A model generated the notes under the pieces. The model did no database searches, was not told the origin of the DNA, and saw only the letters and a program-made list of their open reading frames with translations. 64,000 nucleotides of DNA from Campylobacter concisus (GTDB lineage: Bacteria > Campylobacterota > Campylobacteria > Campylobacterales > Campylobacteraceae), in assembly GCF_003048535.1 (NCBI RefSeq), contig NZ_PIRQ01000005.1:1-64000 (forward strand), given 5' to 3'. Made by a program: the position numbers and the translations under genes. Positions 18,658 through 26,292 of this stretch are shown in pieces (the stretch's first letter is position 1; every line of letters begins with the position of its first letter).

Positions 18658-19949
18658 TTTTCTCCTTTTTCTAGATCTTTTGAAATTTTATATGCACAAA
18701 ATTTTGGTCCGCACATCGAACAAAAATGAGCGCTCTTAAACGCATCTTCTGGCAAGCTCTCATCGTGAAGTTCTCTAGCCTTTTTTGGATCAAAGCTTAG
18801 CTCAAACTGCTTGTTCCAGTCAAACGCATATCTAGCATCACTCATCTCGTGATCCTTTTCAATCGCTCCTACCTTACCAAGTGCGACGTCAGCGGCGTGA
18901 GCTGCTATCTTGTGAGCTACGATGCCCTCTCTTACGTCATTTTCGTTTGGCAAGCCAAGGTGCTCTTTTTGCGTCACGTAACAAAGCATGCTAGCGCCGT
19001 GATATGCTGCCATCGTGCCACCGATCGCCGAGGTGATGTGATCATATCCTGCACCGATGTCTGAGACAAGCGGTCCAAGCACGTAAAATGGAGCATCATG
19101 GCAGAGCTCTTGTTCGATTTTCATATTATACTCAATTTGATTTAATGGCACATGACCAGGGCCCTCTATCATCACCTGCACATCTTTTTCCCACGCCCTA
19201 AGCGTAAGCTCTCCAAGCACCTTTAGCTCACTAAGCTGTGCCTCGTCTGTTGCGTCATAAAGGCAACCTGGGCGAAGTCCGTCGCCAAGCGAGAGTGAGA
19301 CGTCGTATTTTGCGCAAATTTCTAAAATTTGATCAAAAATTTCATAAAATGGATTTTGTCTATTTAACTTTGACATGTAGCTTGCGCTTAAACTGCCACC
19401 GCGGCTTACTATGCCCATTTTACGCTTTTTAACAAGTGGCAAAAACTCACGCAAAAAGCCAGCGTGTATCGTAAAGTAACTAACTCCTTGCTTTGCTTGC
19501 TTTTCAAGTATCTCTAAAATGAGCTCATTTGTGATATTTGTAACCTCTTTTGCCTCTTTTAAAATTTCATACATAGGCACTGTGCCAATTGGTACACTTG
19601 AATGCTCGATGATCGCACTTCTAATAGCGTCTAGATCGCCATCGGTGCTTAGATCCATAACCGTATCGGCGCCAAATTCCAGGCAAATTTCAAGCTTTCT
19701 AAGCTCAGCGCAAATGTCGCTACTTAAGCTTGAATTGCCAATATTTGCATTGACCTTTGTCTTTAGCTTTCTGCCTATGCCCATTGGCTTTAAATTTTTA
19801 TGATTTATATTTGCTGGGATGATGATGCTACCTTTTGCAACACCATCCATCACTAAATTTTCACTAAGCTCTTCGATCTTTGCCACATAGCTCATCTCTT
19901 GCGTTATCTCGCCGCGCCTAGCATAATACATCTGCGTCTTATCTCTCAT
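18651..19949 (-). CDS. thiC: Phosphomethylpyrimidine synthase
   Basis: A 432-residue radical SAM enzyme that rearranges aminoimidazole ribotide into the thiamine pyrimidine (HMP-P). Motifs include [46 protein letters not shown] and the C-terminal cluster motif CSMCGPKFC (Cys 410, 413, 418). It lacks the extra N-terminal region of E. coli ThiC (631 residues), as in other short bacterial ThiC. The start [16 protein letters not shown] is the conserved one. It leads the thiC-mrp operon. I found no TPP riboswitch in its leader. Confidence 0.96.
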   Translation of the reverse strand: MRDKTQMYYARRGEITQEMSYVAKIEELSENLVMDGVAKGSIIIPANINHKNLKPMGIGRKLKTKVNANIGNSSLSSDICAELRKLEICLEFGADTVMDLSTDGDLDAIRSAIIEHSSVPIGTVPMYEILKEAKEVTNITNELILEILEKQAKQGVSYFTIHAGFLREFLPLVKKRKMGIVSRGGSLSASYMSKLNRQNPFYEIFDQILEICAKYDVSLSLGDGLRPGCLYDATDEAQLSELKVLGELTLRAWEKDVQVMIEGPGHVPLNQIEYNMKIEQELCHDAPFYVLGPLVSDIGAGYDHITSAIGGTMAAYHGASMLCYVTQKEHLGLPNENDVREGIVAHKIAAHAADVALGKVGAIEKDHEMSDARYAFDWNKQFELSFDPKKARELHDESLPEDAFKSAHFCSMCGPKFCAYKISKDLEKGEKC

Positions 19950-20097
19950 ATAAGGCCTTTTTTGATTTTTAAAAACCTCATTTTAGTCCTTTTTTGATTT
20001 AAACTAACTAAATAAGCTTTTAAAAATTTACTTTTTTAAAAAGAAATTTTGAAGTTTTGAGATGTATAATTCTGTAACAATTTTCAAAGGAGTTATC

Positions 20098-21216
20098 TTG
20101 CTTGATATATCACTTATAATGCTTGGAGCAGGAAATTCTAGCCGTTTTGAGCTACCAGTAAAGAAGCAATGGCTTCGAATAGGAAGCGATCCACTTTGGC
20201 TATTTGCCACTAAAAATTTGAGTAACTTTTACACATTTAAAGAGATCATTGTCGTTAGTAAAGAGTGCAAATATATGTCAAAATTTGCTCCAAATTATAA
20301 ATTTGTTGATGGCGGCGAAACTAGACAAGATAGCCTAAAAAACGCGCTTGAGCTAGTAAGTAGCGAATTTGTCTTAGTTAGCGACATCGCTCGCCCTTGC
20401 ATTTCAAGCGAGCTTTTTCACAAAATTATAGAGGCAGCCGCTCAGGCTGATTGTGTAGTTCCAGCGCTAAAGATCGCAGACACTGCTTATCTTGGCGAAA
20501 ATGTGGTTGATAGAGATAAGGTAAAGCTTATCCAAACACCACAACTCTCTCGTACAGCACTTCTTAAAAAAGCTCTTAACAGCGGTGAAATTTACACAGA
20601 TGATAGCTCGGCTATGAGAGCCATTGGCGCAAGCGTATGGCAAATTTTAGGCGATGAGATGGCTAGAAAGATCACTTTTAAAGAGGATCTTGCCAAAATT
20701 TCAGCCCTAAAAGCACCAGAAAATGAGCTCTTTGTAGGAAACGGCTTTGATGTGCATGAGTTTGAAAAGGGTAGACCGCTTGTGCTTTGTGGCGAGAAGA
20801 TCGACTATGAGTTTGGGCTAAAGGCTCACAGCGACGGCGACGTGGCACTTCATGCACTAACTGACGCTATCTTGGGGGCTGCTGGGCTTGGCGACATAGG
20901 CGAGCTTTTCCCTGATACGGATGCTAAATTTAAAGATATTAGCTCCATTTACTTGCTAGAGGAAGCTTACAAAAGGGTGCAAAGCGTGGGCTTTGTGCTA
21001 ACAAACGCTGATATCACGATAATGGCGCAAAAGCCAAAACTTTCAAGGCTAAAATCAAAAATGGAGGCAAACATCGCGCAGGCTCTAAATTTAAGCCAAA
21101 GCCGCATAAATGTAAAGGCGACGACTACTGAAGGGCTTGGCTTTGTTGGCAGATGCGAAGGGATCGCCGTAATGGCAAGTGCAAGCCTTAAATTTTACAA
21201 CTGGAAGCAAATATGA
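20098..21216 (+). CDS. ispDF: Bifunctional IspD/IspF isoprenoid enzyme
   Basis: A 372-residue fusion of two MEP-pathway steps. The IspD cytidylyltransferase domain (to about 205) starts LDISLIMLGAGNSSRF. The IspF domain starts near GNGFDVHEFEKGRPLVLCG (metal-binding DxH) and continues with AHSDGDVALHALTDAILG and TTTEGLGFVGRCEGIA. I chose the TTG at 20098 rather than the upstream ATG at 20062. An AAAGGAG ribosome site sits 5 bases before the TTG, and the IspD fold begins right there. It overlaps the next gene by 4 bases (ATGA). Confidence 0.95.
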   Translation: MLDISLIMLGAGNSSRFELPVKKQWLRIGSDPLWLFATKNLSNFYTFKEIIVVSKECKYMSKFAPNYKFVDGGETRQDSLKNALELVSSEFVLVSDIARPCISSELFHKIIEAAAQADCVVPALKIADTAYLGENVVDRDKVKLIQTPQLSRTALLKKALNSGEIYTDDSSAMRAIGASVWQILGDEMARKITFKEDLAKISALKAPENELFVGNGFDVHEFEKGRPLVLCGEKIDYEFGLKAHSDGDVALHALTDAILGAAGLGDIGELFPDTDAKFKDISSIYLLEEAYKRVQSVGFVLTNADITIMAQKPKLSRLKSKMEANIAQALNLSQSRINVKATTTEGLGFVGRCEGIAVMASASLKFYNWKQI

Positions 21217-22103
21217 AAATTTTAATAGTAGAAAATGAAATTTACCTAGCTGGCTCGATGGCTAGTAAACTAGCTGATTTTGGCTACGACTGCGAGATCG
21301 CTAAAAGCGTAAAAGAGGCTTTAAAATTTGAAAATTTTGATGTAGTGTTACTTTCTACCACACTTCCAGGACAGGACTTCTACCCAGTCATAGAAAAATT
21401 TAAAAGCTCTATCATCATTTTACTAATCGCTTATATCAATAGCGACACTGTGCTAAAGCCGATTCAGGCAGGTGCGGTTGATTACATCCAAAAGCCATTT
21501 ATGATAGAAGAGCTAGTTAGAAAGATAAAGCATTTTGAGGAATTTAGAAATTTCAAAAACGAGATCAAAAACTATGAAAGCTACGTAAATTACGCTTTAA
21601 AAGAGTACGAAATTTCTAGTTTTGAAGCAAAAAAGATAAAATTTCCACTGCTTTTAAAATCAAGCAAAAGCGGATACAGCGATAAATTTATATTTAGCTA
21701 TGTAAAAGCTTGCAAATTACCATTTTTATTTTTAGGCAAAGCCTGTTTCTCTGAGCTTGAAAAGGCACTAGCTAAAAATAGTGACGAGCTAATCTATATG
21801 ACAAATTTAGAGGAGCTAAAACAAGAAGAAAAAGAGAAAATTTTAGAAATTTGCAAAAAGAAAAAGGTTGCGATATCAACTAGCGATTTTGCACAAAAAG
21901 CACCATTTGACGAGCTTGAACTTTCAGGACGCGATAAAAATTTCAATATCGATGAGATCGTTACGATCGATGAATATATAAAGTACATAATCGTTAATTA
22001 TCAAGATAAATTTCCTGATACAGAACTTAGCAAAAAGCTTGGAATTTCTAGAAAATCACTTTGGGAAAAGAGAAAGAAATATGACGTCAGCAAGAAAAAA
22101 TAG
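21213..22103 (+). CDS. Orphan atypical response regulator, HP1021/Cj1608 type
   Basis: A 296-residue regulator with an N-terminal receiver-like domain (1-115) and a C-terminal Fis-like helix-turn-helix (LSKKLGISRKSLWEKRKKY near 273-291). The phospho-acceptor Asp of normal receivers is Ser48 (DVVLLSTTLPG), while the downstream Lys (YIQKPF) is kept. It therefore should not be controlled by phosphorylation. HP1021 of Helicobacter and Cj1608 of Campylobacter have the same feature, bind the replication origin region and react to redox stress. The order ispDF - this gene - sat - pgpA matches my memory of the C. jejuni Cj1607-Cj1610 locus. No histidine kinase is adjacent. Confidence 0.88.
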   Translation: MKILIVENEIYLAGSMASKLADFGYDCEIAKSVKEALKFENFDVVLLSTTLPGQDFYPVIEKFKSSIIILLIAYINSDTVLKPIQAGAVDYIQKPFMIEELVRKIKHFEEFRNFKNEIKNYESYVNYALKEYEISSFEAKKIKFPLLLKSSKSGYSDKFIFSYVKACKLPFLFLGKACFSELEKALAKNSDELIYMTNLEELKQEEKEKILEICKKKKVAISTSDFAQKAPFDELELSGRDKNFNIDEIVTIDEYIKYIIVNYQDKFPDTELSKKLGISRKSLWEKRKKYDVSKKK

Positions 22104-23262
22104 TGAAATTTCTATAAATACCGAAGTTTTTGGTGCTTTGGAGCTAATAAAAAACAAGATTCTCTCAGATTACGACTCGCTGATGGATGATGAACAGATA
22201 AAAGAGGTGAGTAAGAAAGGCTATTTTAATGGCGAGCCGATGCCGTATTCTTTTGGATTTGCTCCATTTGGTGAGCTAAATCAAAATATTGCCAGCAAGC
22301 TTACTCCTGGGCAAAGGGTAAATCTAAGTCTTGATGATAAGATCGTTGGACACATCAATGTTGCCAAGGTCTTTAAATTTGACGAGAGTATGAGAGCTAA
22401 GAATATATTTTTAGCAAATGAAGCCAGCAATGATAAAGAGCTAAATTTGGGCAAATACGGCATTAGTGGTGAATTTGAGCTTTATGATGAAAGTATACAA
22501 ATAAGCAAAAATGCACTAAATGATCTAATAAAAGAAGATGGCGCTAAAAAGATAACGGCAGTTTTTTTAACGGCTGATCCATTTAATAGAGCTCACGAGC
22601 GCCTTGTTAGAATGACTATCGATAAGGCTGATTTAGTAATCATTTTTTTAATACGAACACGCGAAGAAAAGCACGTTGATTACGAGATTAGAAAGCAAGT
22701 GCTAGACTATTTTATACAAAATTATTTGCCAACAAAAAAAGTCTTTGTCTTTGCTCTAAAAAATACGACTCTTTTTAGCTCACATGCAAACCCAACACTT
22801 GAGTGCATCGCTGCTTCAAGATTTGGGGCAAATAAGCTAGTCATCGGACAAAACCACTCAGGGATTGGAATGTTTTTTGATCACAATGAAGCTCATACGA
22901 TTCTTGATATTTATAAAAATGACTTAAATTTAGAGGTAATCGTGCTGCCAGAGCTAGTTTATTGCAATAAATGCAAGACATTAGTTAGCACCAAAAGTTG
23001 CCCGCACGGACAACATCATCAGATCAAATATCATCCAGATGTTATCAAGGAGCTGCTATTTAACGGCATTATGCCACCAGCCATTCTTGTGAGGCCAGAA
23101 ATTTCTGCAATAGTTTTAAGCAAGCTCTTTACAAATCGTTTCAAAGACGTACAGAAGCTTTGTGATGATCTTTTTGTAAATTCAGGATTACTTGAAAACA
23201 AAACTGACCGTGACTTTTACGAAGAGCTTATGAAGCTTTATCAAACATCATCGATGACTTAA
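22081..23262 (+). CDS. ATP sulfurylase-like protein (Cj1609 type)
   Basis: A 393-residue protein of the Sat/MET3-type sulfate adenylyltransferase fold. It has an N-terminal PUA-like part, then a nucleotidyltransferase core and a Cys-rich, probably zinc-binding site (CNKCKTLVSTKSCPHG). The core active-site motif of true ATP sulfurylases, (Q/T)xRNPxHRxHE, reads LTADPFNRAHE here: the Arg, the Asn and the first His of HxxH are changed (Asn169, His172). IGQNHSGIG partly matches the GRDHAG motif. Sulfate activation is therefore doubtful. I set the start at ATG 22081 because the longer frame runs 65 bases into the upstream regulator. No APS reductase is in the window. Confidence 0.75.
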   Translation: MTSARKNSEISINTEVFGALELIKNKILSDYDSLMDDEQIKEVSKKGYFNGEPMPYSFGFAPFGELNQNIASKLTPGQRVNLSLDDKIVGHINVAKVFKFDESMRAKNIFLANEASNDKELNLGKYGISGEFELYDESIQISKNALNDLIKEDGAKKITAVFLTADPFNRAHERLVRMTIDKADLVIIFLIRTREEKHVDYEIRKQVLDYFIQNYLPTKKVFVFALKNTTLFSSHANPTLECIAASRFGANKLVIGQNHSGIGMFFDHNEAHTILDIYKNDLNLEVIVLPELVYCNKCKTLVSTKSCPHGQHHQIKYHPDVIKELLFNGIMPPAILVRPEISAIVLSKLFTNRFKDVQKLCDDLFVNSGLLENKTDRDFYEELMKLYQTSSMT

Positions 23263-23270
23263 GGAAATTT

Positions 23271-23738
23271 ATGCAAAAACTATTTTTAACTTTTTTTGGA
23301 TTTGGACTTTTGCCAAAAGCGCCTGGCACTTGGGGCTCTATCGCTGGCGCTGTGGTAGCTTATTTTGTGCTTTATTTTTTATCATCAACCACGCTTTTTC
23401 TAGCTAGTATTTTGCTATTTTTGGTAAGCATTAGCGTTATAGATGATTTTGAAAAAAAGGTAAATTCTCACGATGAAAGTTTTATCGTTATAGACGAAGT
23501 TGCTGGAGTTTGGCTTGCTATTGCCATTAGCGGAGCTACGATCTCTCAACTCATACTCTCGCTTGTGCTTTTTAGAGTGCTTGATATTAAAAAGCCTTCG
23601 ATAATAGGCAGGATCGACCGCAATGTAAAAGGTGGCCTTGGCGTAATGGGCGATGATATGGTGGCTGGCTTTTTTGCTGGAATAATTAGCGCAATAATAT
23701 ACGGAGCTACTATAAAATTTGGCATAACTTTGCCGTAA
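23271..23738 (+). CDS. pgpA: Phosphatidylglycerophosphatase A
   Basis: A 155-residue membrane enzyme that removes the phosphate from phosphatidylglycerophosphate to make phosphatidylglycerol. It starts at LFLTFFGFGLLPKAPGTWGS, the family hallmark, and has VIDEVAGVWLA near 73-83 and RVLDIKKPSIIGRIDR...MGDDMVAG with the conserved acidic residues. Four TM segments fit the family. It follows the sat-like gene by 8 bases, closing the ispDF operon. Confidence 0.93.
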   Translation: MQKLFLTFFGFGLLPKAPGTWGSIAGAVVAYFVLYFLSSTTLFLASILLFLVSISVIDDFEKKVNSHDESFIVIDEVAGVWLAIAISGATISQLILSLVLFRVLDIKKPSIIGRIDRNVKGGLGVMGDDMVAGFFAGIISAIIYGATIKFGITLP

Positions 23739-23761
23739 AAATATAGATTTTTGGCAAAGTT
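23726..23761. terminator. Bidirectional terminator between convergent genes
   Basis: AACTTTGCC (23726-23734) pairs perfectly with GGCAAAGTT (23753-23761), and inner AAAAAT and ATTTTT extend the stem. It covers the pgpA stop and faces the end of the minus-strand orphan gene, so it can serve both transcripts. Confidence 0.65.
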
Positions 23762-23791
23762 ATATAGGCTTAAATATCTTTTATATAAATT

Positions 23792-24253
23792 TTAAGCAAG
23801 TCCTAGCTCATTTAAAACAGAACTTAGATTAACCGAGCTACTACTCTTACTATTAAGATTTTTTTGCTTCTCTAGTAGAGCCTGATTGGCAAGTGCTACA
23901 TTTAGCTCTTTGCGATAATCGCTCAAAATTTTATCCATTATCTTAAGCAGCTCATTCTTTTGATCCTGTGTTTTTGCGGGATCATCTATACCTAGAAGTT
24001 CTGTTAGCTCCTTTTTCTTTTGGGCTATTTTCTCTTCTATCTTATTAGAATTTAGCTCGCTTATAAAACCAACTGCGCCGATTTCAGTAAGCCTTTTTTT
24101 AAACTGTTCAACTTTATCTGAAATTTTTGCATCGCTTGCGATCTTATCCATAGCAAGGCTTAAAATTTCATCAAAACTATTTTTTTTATCTTTAGTTTTG
24201 CTTGAGCCTGATTGCAATAAATAATCGATTATGTCATTATTTTGTACTTTCAT
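23792..24253 (-). CDS. Orphan helical protein behind a sigma-54 promoter
   Basis: I do not recognise this 153-residue protein. It is charged and helical, has no signal peptide or TM segment, and has likely coiled coil around residues 68-130 (EEKIAQKKKELTELLGI and RKELNVALANQALLEKQKN). A Ser-rich patch (SKSSSSVNLSS) precedes the C-terminus. A textbook sigma-54 site (24288-24305) lies directly upstream. In Campylobacter, sigma-54 is devoted almost entirely to flagellar rod, hook and accessory genes. I infer a flagellum-linked role, for example an export, chaperone or hook-related accessory, but the homology is unknown. RBS AAAGGAG sits before the start. Confidence 0.75.
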   Translation of the reverse strand: MKVQNNDIIDYLLQSGSSKTKDKKNSFDEILSLAMDKIASDAKISDKVEQFKKRLTEIGAVGFISELNSNKIEEKIAQKKKELTELLGIDDPAKTQDQKNELLKIMDKILSDYRKELNVALANQALLEKQKNLNSKSSSSVNLSSVLNELGLA

Positions 24254-24287
24254 ATATCTCCTTTTACTGTATTGAGATATATTTTAT

Positions 24288-24305
24288 AAGCAAGATTTAT
24301 TCCTA
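24288..24305 (-). promoter_or_regulatory. Sigma-54 (RpoN) promoter
   Basis: On the minus strand TAGGAATAAATCTTGCTT carries GG (24303-24302) and GC (24291-24290) separated by exactly ten bases, matching the Campylobacter consensus GGAA-N6-TTGC. It starts on the hemH stop codon and lies about 35 bases before the orphan gene start. Confidence 0.8.
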
Positions 24306-25259
24306 AAAATTAATCTCTTTGGCTGTTTTTACTTTTTGTAAGATAAAATTAGCAAACTCATCACTAAAATTTGGGCACCAAACAACCTTGTAGAAGCTAA
24401 AATTTAGCTCTTTTGCGATCTTTGCATACTCAATAACTAGCTCAAAAATGGTCTCAGAGTTATCAATACAAAAAGAGAGTGGATAGATAAGAGCCTTTTT
24501 ACTTTTACACTTTGCCAAAATTTCATTTAGTGAGGGCTCTAGCCATTTTACAGGCCCAAGACGCGATTGGTAGGCTAAATTTATCTCTTTGAAGTTTAAT
24601 CCGCTATCTTTTATCATTTTGCTTAAAATTTGCACATGCTCATTTATATGCTTTTCGTAGACATCACCTTTATCGATAATTTTTTGAGGTAACGAATGAG
24701 CCGAAAAGATAAGCTCCACATCGCCTACATCTATATTATTTATAGCTTCATTTATGTGCGAGATTATGATTTTATTATAAATTTCATCATCGTAAAATGG
24801 CCCACAAAGCAAAATTTTAGCCTTTATCTCTAGCTCATCTTTTGCTTTTTTAAAATCATCTAAACTCGAAGTTATTGTAGTTTGTGAATGATGAGGATAA
24901 AGTGGCAAAAGCACTATCTCATCAAAATTTTCGTATTTTTTAAGCACATCTTTTGCAAATGGTGAAGTATAGTTCATCGCAAAATCAACTGCATCAAACT
25001 CATTTTGTAAGCTTAAAATTTTATCGCAAAGCTTAGCCGTAAGCTCGCAAATAGGTGATCTGCCACCTATTTGTTCGTAGTTATGCTTAGCCGTTTTTAG
25101 CCTACCTTTTGTGATCATAAAAGCTACAAATTTTCTTAAAAATTTATTCTTTATACCCAAAATATAAGGGTCATTAAACATATTTTTTAAAAAAATTTCT
25201 ACATCAGCAAGGCTATTTGCCCCACCCATATTTAAAAGCAAAAGTGCCTTTTTCATCAA
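24303..25259 (-). CDS. hemH: Ferrochelatase
   Basis: A 318-residue enzyme that inserts ferrous iron into protoporphyrin IX, the last heme step. The N-terminus LLLNMGGANSLADVEIFLKNMFND is the family hallmark. The catalytic His lies in ELIFSAHSLPQKIID near residues 184-198, and YQSRLGPVKWLEPS and FCIDNSETIFE follow. It starts 4 bases inside the Gfo/Idh gene end (ATGA overlap), so the two are coupled. Confidence 0.95.
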   Translation of the reverse strand: MMKKALLLLNMGGANSLADVEIFLKNMFNDPYILGIKNKFLRKFVAFMITKGRLKTAKHNYEQIGGRSPICELTAKLCDKILSLQNEFDAVDFAMNYTSPFAKDVLKKYENFDEIVLLPLYPHHSQTTITSSLDDFKKAKDELEIKAKILLCGPFYDDEIYNKIIISHINEAINNIDVGDVELIFSAHSLPQKIIDKGDVYEKHINEHVQILSKMIKDSGLNFKEINLAYQSRLGPVKWLEPSLNEILAKCKSKKALIYPLSFCIDNSETIFELVIEYAKIAKELNFSFYKVVWCPNFSDEFANFILQKVKTAKEINF

Positions 25260-26125
25260 AACAACTCCTTAATTTTTATCGCATCATCAATGCTTGAAAG
25301 CTCGCTACTTTCGCCGCTTTGACAAAGATCATAAAAGGCATCATATTGGGCTTTTATTTCATTGTTTAAAGGATCGGTTTTTAAATTCATCTGACCATTT
25401 TCATTAACCCTATGAAGCTTATAATCAATAAGATCGCCAAAATAAACACCTTCTTTGGCATTTACTTCTATTTTAAAACGCTCTAAAGATCCACAAAAAG
25501 AATCAGTAATACTCACCAAAATTTGATTTTTCATTTTAATGTTTATTCCAACATTGTCGCATATTTTGGTATTTGTTTTATTTGCCTGAGTATAAAAAAA
25601 GCTACAAATTTCACTATCTACTAAATTTTTCGCAAGGTCTATATCGCAAAGTGAAAGCTCATTTATAATATTTCCCTCACAAAGTGGTCTAAAATGCGCA
25701 ATTGAAATGCTATAAATTTCTTCTTCTTTTAAAAGTGCCTTTTTTAATGAAACGATAGTTGGGTTAAAGCGCTCATCTACGCCAGTACAAACTCTTACTT
25801 TATTTACCACTGAAGCATATTTTATCTCTTTTAGCTCGCTCACGTTTTTAAATATCGGTCTTGAAATCAAGATATTTTGGCAATATTTTGCACACTGACA
25901 AAAGGCCTCTACAATCTCATGTTGAGGCAAACAAAGCACGACAGCTTGTGGCTGGGCTACTTCTATAAATTTCTTAAACTCATCAAAAAACGGAGCTCTG
26001 CAAGCATCATCTCTATTTTCTTTATCAAAAACTCCACAAACTTCAAATTTGTCAGAACGCCTTAGCTCCATATAGTGCCGCTTGCCAGCTAGATTGTATC
26101 CAACAATGCCAATTTTGAGTTTCAC
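25256..26125 (-). CDS. Gfo/Idh/MocA-like protein
   Basis: A 289-residue protein with an N-terminal Rossmann start (KIGIVGYNLAGKRHYMELRR) and a C-terminal alpha/beta domain. It fits NAD(P)-dependent sugar or inositol dehydrogenase-like proteins. The usual EKP motif carrying the catalytic Lys is replaced by SRP (ILISRPIFKN near residue 90), and the protein is shorter than most members. It could be a non-catalytic or divergent member. It is the first gene of a pair with hemH, overlapping by 4 bases. Its substrate cannot be inferred. Confidence 0.7.
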   Translation of the reverse strand: MKLKIGIVGYNLAGKRHYMELRRSDKFEVCGVFDKENRDDACRAPFFDEFKKFIEVAQPQAVVLCLPQHEIVEAFCQCAKYCQNILISRPIFKNVSELKEIKYASVVNKVRVCTGVDERFNPTIVSLKKALLKEEEIYSISIAHFRPLCEGNIINELSLCDIDLAKNLVDSEICSFFYTQANKTNTKICDNVGINIKMKNQILVSITDSFCGSLERFKIEVNAKEGVYFGDLIDYKLHRVNENGQMNLKTDPLNNEIKAQYDAFYDLCQSGESSELSSIDDAIKIKELF

Positions 26126-26292
26126 TAAAGACCTTTTAGTTATAAATTTTTAGGCTATTTTAATTGCAAATCGCTTTTAAACAAATAAATTTATAAAATA
26201 TATTAAGCAAAAATTAATTTTGTATTTTTTTATAAATTTACAAACGATTTTTAGCTAAAATCGAGCAAATTTTAAAACTAACGAGGATAAAA

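Noticed and set aside
19950-20060. TPP riboswitch before thiC
   Set aside because: The leader is short and AT-rich and lacks the conserved CTGAGA-type element and paired stems of a thi box.
22039-22080. Longer start of the ATP-sulfurylase-like gene
   Set aside because: It would extend far into the regulator gene, and the first 14 residues are a shadow of its HTH coding sequence.
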